A DNA stretch of 10,311 nucleotides from Sphingobacteriaceae bacterium (lineage in GTDB: Bacteria > Bacteroidota > Bacteroidia > Sphingobacteriales > Sphingobacteriaceae): NCBI GenBank assembly GCA_947458775.1, contig CANGZX010000011.1, forward strand, positions 1 through 10,311, in the 5' to 3' direction. The translations under genes and the position numbers were made by a program. A model generated the notes under the pieces. It searched no databases. It saw nothing but the letters and a program-made list of their open reading frames with translations, and had not been told where the DNA came from. Of this stretch, positions 7,409 through 10,311 are shown in pieces. Every line of letters starts with the position of its first letter. The stretch's first letter is position 1.

Positions 7409-7723
7409 ATGAGATATCTTTTCTTCCTATTCTTTTTTGCCGCAGCTTTATCGCTGCAAGCACAAGAAAAAAAGTCTAACACCAAGCCCATAATTGTAGA
7501 GGCCTCTTGTGGCGAATGTAATTTTGGATTGAAAGGGAAAGGCTGCGATTTAGCAGTACGAATAAATGGGAAGGCCTATTTTGTAGATGGTACCTCGATT
7601 GATGAACATGGTGATGCCCATGCAAAGGATGGGTTTTGCCAAGCTATACGCAAAGCAGAAGTTAAAGGAAAAATAGTGAAAGGTAGATTTAAAGCCACCT
7701 ATTTTAAATTACTACCCAAGTAA
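7409..7723 (+). CDS. Small secreted four-cysteine protein, probably DUF6370 family
   Basis: This is a 104-residue protein of unknown function. Residues 1-19 form a signal peptide (MRYLFFLFFFAAALSLQAQ), with no lipobox Cys, so the mature part of about 85 residues should be periplasmic. The mature protein has four cysteines, Cys34 and Cys37 in an ASCGEC motif, Cys46 in KGKGCDLAV, and Cys77 in DGFC. It also has His67 and His71 in EHGDAHAKDGFC. That spacing could give two disulfides or a metal site; this is inference. The pattern matches from memory the Bacteroidetes family DUF6370. The C-terminal half is basic (VKGKIVKGRFKATYFKLLPK). It lies 4 bp behind gpsA, probably in the same transcript, though no functional link to glycerol-3-phosphate synthesis is evident. 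A bidirectional terminator follows directly. Confidence 0.85.
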   Translation: MRYLFFLFFFAAALSLQAQEKKSNTKPIIVEASCGECNFGLKGKGCDLAVRINGKAYFVDGTSIDEHGDAHAKDGFCQAIRKAEVKGKIVKGRFKATYFKLLPK

Positions 7724-7727
7724 GCAT

Positions 7728-7763
7728 AAAAAAAAGTCCCCTCGAAATTCGAGGGGATTTTTT
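7728..7763. terminator. Bidirectional rho-independent terminator between gpsA operon and helicase gene
   Basis: TCCCCTCG (7737-7744) pairs with CGAGGGGA (7750-7757) around the 5-nt loop AAATT. On the plus strand six T follow (7758-7763). On the minus strand the eight A at 7728-7735 become a T-run after the stem. It can therefore end both the plus-strand gpsA operon and the minus-strand helicase transcript. It starts 4 bp after one stop codon and ends 2 bp before the other. Confidence 0.9.
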
Positions 7764-7765
7764 GA

Positions 7766-9682
7766 TTAGCGTCTTTTTCTGCTAGAGCGTTCTTCTCGGG
7801 TTTTGCCAGAGAAGTCGCGGAAACCGCCACCGCCACCGCCTTCGCGATTGCCGCCACCGTAGCTGCTGCCTCCCTCACGTCTTCCACCGCCACCATAGCC
7901 ACTTCCGCCTTCACGTCTTCCGCTACCGCCGCTGTTTCCACGATAGCCACCGCCACCGCTGTTTCCGCGGTAACCGCCACCACCACCATCACGTTTGCCG
8001 CCATAGCCGCCACCGCCACGAGGACGATTGCCACCACCACCGCCACCTTCAAGGCCACGGTCGCCGGCTAGCTCAACACGAACAGGACGACCTTGGAATT
8101 CGATGTTTTTACTAAATTCTTGTTGTACTTTATCGGCAAATTCATTCTCCACTTCAAAGAAGGTATATACACCCTTCAAATCAATTTTACCAATGGTTTT
8201 GCCACTAATTTTAGCTTGGTTGCAAATAAATCCGAGCATATCGCCACGGCTAAAATCATCTACCGAACCTAAGTTGATAAACAATCGAGTGAAATCACTC
8301 TTAAATCCTGTTCTGCCAAATTTATCGCCACGTTCGCCTCTACCACTATCTTCTGCTGAAGCATTTAAATCTGGAGCGTTTTTATAGTAATCTAAGAAAC
8401 GGTTGAACTCTAAAGAAGCAAAGCGTTTAATAATTTCTGCTTTATCTAAATCTTTAAATTCCTCCATAATACGAGGTAAGTATTGTTCAATTTGATCTTC
8501 ACTTACTGCCACATTGTGTACTTTGTGTACCAAGCCAAACAATTGTTTTTCGCATACATCAAAGCCACTAGGAATTTCGGCTTTGGTAAATTGCTTACCA
8601 ATTACACGTTCAATCTGACGAATTTTACCTGATTCTTTCGAATTGATAATGGCAATTGAAATACCTGATTTACCAGCACGAGCCGTACGGCCACTTCGGT
8701 GAGTATAGTTTTCAATCTCATCAGGCAAAGAGTAATTAATTACGTGTGTTACATCGTTTACGTCGATACCACGAGCCGCTACATCGGTTGCAATTAATAA
8801 CTGCAGACTACGATCACGGTAGCGTTTCATAACACGGTCGCGTTGTTGTTGCGATAAATCGCCATGCAATGAATCGGCATTGTAGCCATCCTTCATTAAA
8901 GCTTCGGCAATTTCTTGTGTTTCTATTTTGGTACGGCAAAAAACAATACCAAAAATTTCGGGGTTAAAATCAACAATACGTTTAAAGGCCGCATATTTAT
9001 CGCGTGCTTTCACCACATAATATTCGTGTTCAATATTTACGTTACCGGTATTTTTCGTTCCCATCGTTAATTCAAACGGGTCGGTCATATACTTTTTCGC
9101 AATACGGCGCACTTCGCCCGGCATGGTAGCCGAAAATAACCAGGTTTTTTTATCTTCTGGTGTGGTAAATAGAATTTGATCGATATCTTCCTGAAAGCCC
9201 ATATTGAGCATTTCATCAGCCTCATCTAACACTACATATTTTACTTTGGTAAAATCAACCGCTTTGCGGTTAATAATATCTAACATACGACCCGGTGTTG
9301 CCACTACAATTTGTACACCACGTTTAATTTGGCGTAATTGATCGGAGATGGCGGCGCCACCGTAAACGGCAACTACGTGTACATCGGGTAGATTTTTAGC
9401 ATAATTTTTTAAATCGTTGGTAATTTGTAAACAAAGCTCCCTGGTTGGGCATAATATTAATGCTTGTGGGTAGTTTTGAGAAAAGTCCAGTAATTCTAAC
9501 AATGGAAGACCAAATGCTGCGGTCTTTCCGGTTCCGGTTTGAGCTAATCCGACAAAATCGTTGCTGCCTGAAAGTAATACCGGGATGGCTTGTTCCTGGA
9601 TTGGTGTAGGGTTTTCAAACCCTAGTTCAGTGATGGCATTAACAATATCATGACGGATACCCAAGGTACTAAATGGGTTCAT
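7766..9682 (-). CDS. DEAD-box ATP-dependent RNA helicase with DbpA-like RNA-binding domain and RGG-rich tail
   Basis: This 638-residue cytoplasmic helicase unwinds or remodels RNA using ATP; DeaD/CsdA- and DbpA-like relatives act in ribosome assembly, mRNA decay and cold adaptation. RecA domain 1 has the Q motif (GFENPTPIQ, 21-29), motif I AQTGTGKT (47-54), Ia PTREL (79-83), Ib TPGR (129-132), DEAD (153-156) and SAT (184-186). RecA domain 2 has VFCRT (247-251), ATDVAARGID (298-307) and HRSGRTARAG (328-337). All catalytic motifs are intact. A helical linker leads to a DbpA-type RNA-binding domain at about 465-538 (RLFINLGSVDDFSRGDMLGF). Residues 545-620 are a low-complexity Gly/Arg/Tyr tail with RGG, RGN and GGY units, closed by a basic SSRKRR end. 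The ATG at 9682 is the only sensible start. A perfect -7 element and a 5' hairpin precede it. I leave the symbol blank because DeaD and its paralogues cannot be told apart here. Confidence 0.95.
   Translation of the reverse strand: MNPFSTLGIRHDIVNAITELGFENPTPIQEQAIPVLLSGSNDFVGLAQTGTGKTAAFGLPLLELLDFSQNYPQALILCPTRELCLQITNDLKNYAKNLPDVHVVAVYGGAAISDQLRQIKRGVQIVVATPGRMLDIINRKAVDFTKVKYVVLDEADEMLNMGFQEDIDQILFTTPEDKKTWLFSATMPGEVRRIAKKYMTDPFELTMGTKNTGNVNIEHEYYVVKARDKYAAFKRIVDFNPEIFGIVFCRTKIETQEIAEALMKDGYNADSLHGDLSQQQRDRVMKRYRDRSLQLLIATDVAARGIDVNDVTHVINYSLPDEIENYTHRSGRTARAGKSGISIAIINSKESGKIRQIERVIGKQFTKAEIPSGFDVCEKQLFGLVHKVHNVAVSEDQIEQYLPRIMEEFKDLDKAEIIKRFASLEFNRFLDYYKNAPDLNASAEDSGRGERGDKFGRTGFKSDFTRLFINLGSVDDFSRGDMLGFICNQAKISGKTIGKIDLKGVYTFFEVENEFADKVQQEFSKNIEFQGRPVRVELAGDRGLEGGGGGGNRPRGGGGYGGKRDGGGGGYRGNSGGGGYRGNSGGSGRREGGSGYGGGGRREGGSSYGGGNREGGGGGGFRDFSGKTREERSSRKRR
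7823..8050 (-). repeat. Low-complexity Gly/Arg repeat tract encoding the RGG tail
   Basis: This is a GC-rich, codon-repetitive tract in an otherwise AT-rich window, covering helicase residues 545-620. Two tandem duplications are visible in the protein. YRGNSGGGG followed by YRGNSGGSG (residues 571-588) is a 27-bp unit twice at 7919-7972. GRREGGSGYGGG followed by GRREGGSSYGGG (588-611) is a 36-bp unit twice at 7850-7921. The copies differ at synonymous positions, so they are not fresh duplications. In-frame tracts of this kind may vary in copy number between strains. Confidence 0.8.
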
Positions 9683-9695
9683 GATAATATATAAG

Positions 9696-9715
9696 TTCCG
9701 GCCTCATTGCCGGAA
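9696..9715 (-). promoter_or_regulatory. 5'-terminal stem-loop in the helicase mRNA leader
   Basis: On the reverse strand TTCCGGC pairs perfectly with GCCGGAA around the 6-nt loop AATGAG, a GC-rich 7-bp hairpin in AT-rich surroundings. It begins a few bases downstream of the TACCTTTG -7 element, so it should form at the very 5' end of the transcript. It ends 13 nt before the ATG, leaving an AU-only-like, unstructured ribosome landing site. It may stabilise the mRNA or sense RNA-folding conditions. A weak terminator for the upstream DUF4293 gene is less likely because no T-run follows. Confidence 0.6.
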
Positions 9716-9721
9716 TTGCTG

Positions 9722-9729
9722 CAAAGGTA
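9722..9729 (-). promoter_or_regulatory. -7 promoter element of the helicase gene
   Basis: The reverse strand reads TACCTTTG, a perfect match to the Bacteroidetes TAnnTTTG consensus, 39 bp upstream of the helicase ATG. The -33 TTTG is not recognisable at the expected distance. The element gives the helicase its own promoter within the 73-bp gap after DUF4293, so the two genes need not be an obligate operon. Confidence 0.6.
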
Positions 9730-9755
9730 TGGTTAATTATTGGATTTTTAAGCAC

Positions 9756-10223
9756 TTAGCGCAAACGATCGGCCGAGCGGATGAGGTTTTCATCTTTTCG
9801 GATACCCCGAATGGCCAAAATAAACAGCAGTACAGCGATGGATGGAAGCATGGCACCAATGCCGTAATTATCGCTCGTAAAGCTGGGTTTATCGGCTACT
9901 TGTTGGATGGTTTTGGCTAGCCAAAAGCTGAAGCCCAAAACGGCTACAATTCCCAAATAGCATAGCTTAATTTGCAAGGGACGGTTTTGGTAGAAAAAGA
10001 TAATTACAAAAGGAAATACAGCTAGTAGTACACAAACAATGGTTAATAAGGTAAATGGCTGGGTTTGCACCACTTGTTGTTGCAGGCCTTCATAAACTCC
10101 CGTTACTTTGGCAGCATGCGCCTTACCATCTATACCCAACCATTGTACAGTTGGAAATAAGAAAAGTGCAAATAATGCCGTACTTGCTAAAAAAAGCCAA
10201 ATGGTTTGAATACGTTGGAGCAT
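9756..10223 (-). CDS. DUF4293 family four-helix membrane protein
   Basis: This is a 155-residue inner-membrane protein of unknown function from a family largely restricted to Bacteroidetes. Four hydrophobic segments are visible: about 8-27 after the opening MLQRIQTIWL, 56-77 (FTLLTIVCVLLAVFPFVIIF), 87-104, and 120-139. The conserved ends, MLQRIQTIWL at the N-terminus and IRKDENLIRSADRLR at the C-terminus, are what I recall of DUF4293. The ATG at 10223 is chosen because family members begin with M-x-QRIQTIW; an in-frame TTG seven codons upstream lies at the edge of the promoter. The loop between helices 1 and 2 (about 28-55) carries the only sizeable polar region. The gene lies 73 bp upstream of the helicase on the same strand. 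Readthrough is possible because I see no clear terminator. No catalytic residues can be proposed. Confidence 0.88.
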   Translation of the reverse strand: MLQRIQTIWLFLASTALFALFLFPTVQWLGIDGKAHAAKVTGVYEGLQQQVVQTQPFTLLTIVCVLLAVFPFVIIFFYQNRPLQIKLCYLGIVAVLGFSFWLAKTIQQVADKPSFTSDNYGIGAMLPSIAVLLFILAIRGIRKDENLIRSADRLR

Positions 10224-10241
10224 GACATTAATTTTATTAAA

Positions 10242-10249
10242 CAAATATA
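10242..10249 (-). promoter_or_regulatory. -7 promoter element of the DUF4293 gene
   Basis: The reverse strand reads TATATTTG, a perfect TAnnTTTG match, 18 bp upstream of the chosen ATG. Transcription would start roughly a dozen bases before the ATG, supporting 10223 over the earlier in-frame TTG. A GTTTA near the expected -33 position is only a partial match. Confidence 0.55.
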
Positions 10250-10271
10250 GGGCTTAGAATCGAATTAAACA

Positions 10272-10302
10272 TTGCTCCTTCATGAATCTTACCTTACCTT
10301 TG
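10272..10302 (+). promoter_or_regulatory. Promoter for a plus-strand gene beyond the right edge
   Basis: TTG at 10272-10274 is followed after 20 bp by TACCTTTG at 10295-10302, a textbook Bacteroidetes primary-sigma promoter facing right. The coding sequence it serves is outside the window. With the DUF4293 promoter it makes the 88 bp at 10224-10311 a divergent promoter region. Confidence 0.55.
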
Positions 10303-10311
10303 CCCCCATAT

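Noticed and set aside
7699..8058. Long low-complexity Ala/Val-rich reading frame on the minus strand over the RGG tract
   Set aside because: It is a frame shadow of the GGN/CGN-rich tail codons of the helicase, with no start context of its own.
9681..9920. Plus-strand reading frame across the helicase/DUF4293 gap
   Set aside because: It is antisense to the conserved end of DUF4293 and the helicase leader, starts on the complement of the helicase start region, and has no recognisable protein character.
10224..10244. TTG start seven codons upstream for DUF4293
   Set aside because: It sits in the -7 element, and family members begin with M-x-QRIQTIW at 10223.
1..10311. Search for CRISPR repeats, insertion-sequence ends, tRNA/rRNA genes, toxin-antitoxin or phage-defence genes
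   Set aside because: No spaced direct repeats, terminal inverted repeats with a transposase, cloverleaf-like segments or defence motifs were seen; gene content and composition are those of a stable chromosomal region.

Overview
The window looks like ordinary chromosomal backbone of a Bacteroidetes bacterium, probably of the Sphingobacteriales (Pedobacter-like). The clues are an AT-rich genome, promoters of the Bacteroidetes primary-sigma type (-7 element TAnnTTTG), no Shine-Dalgarno sequences, a TonB-dependent receptor with an N-terminal carboxypeptidase-regulatory-like domain, and small lineage-specific families (DUF4293 and a DUF6370-like secreted protein). I see no mobile element, CRISPR array, tRNA or rRNA, and no change in composition that would suggest recent transfer.

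Layout, left to right: (i) the 5' end of an aconitase gene leaving the window on the minus strand; (ii) a divergent gene for a large TonB-dependent outer-membrane receptor, closed by a strong terminator; (iii) a convergent minus-strand polysaccharide deacetylase whose last codons lie inside that terminator; (iv) a divergent pair for a TolC-type outer-membrane channel and a HlyD/MacA-type periplasmic adaptor, closed by a terminator; (v) gpsA, with a small secreted cysteine-containing protein 4 bp downstream; (vi) a bidirectional terminator; (vii) on the minus strand, a DEAD-box RNA helicase with a DbpA-like RNA-binding domain and a long RGG/glycine-rich tail, preceded by a DUF4293 four-helix membrane protein; (viii) at the right edge, a plus-strand promoter for a gene outside the window.

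Three groups of genes appear to act together. TolC and the adaptor form two thirds of a tripartite exporter, with the inner-membrane pump missing from the locus. gpsA makes glycerol-3-phosphate for phospholipids and is probably co-transcribed with the small periplasmic protein. The helicase probably handles RNA structure and ribosome or mRNA remodelling, and its predicted mRNA begins with a perfect 7-bp hairpin.

I did not find a convincing novel multi-gene system. The points most worth checking are the 5'-terminal hairpin on the helicase transcript, the repeat-built RGG tail, the small four-cysteine protein behind gpsA, the pump-less efflux pair, and the terminator that doubles as coding sequence for the deacetylase. 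No gene-free stretch exceeds 300 bp; the longest, about 140 bp at 177-316, holds two divergent promoters.
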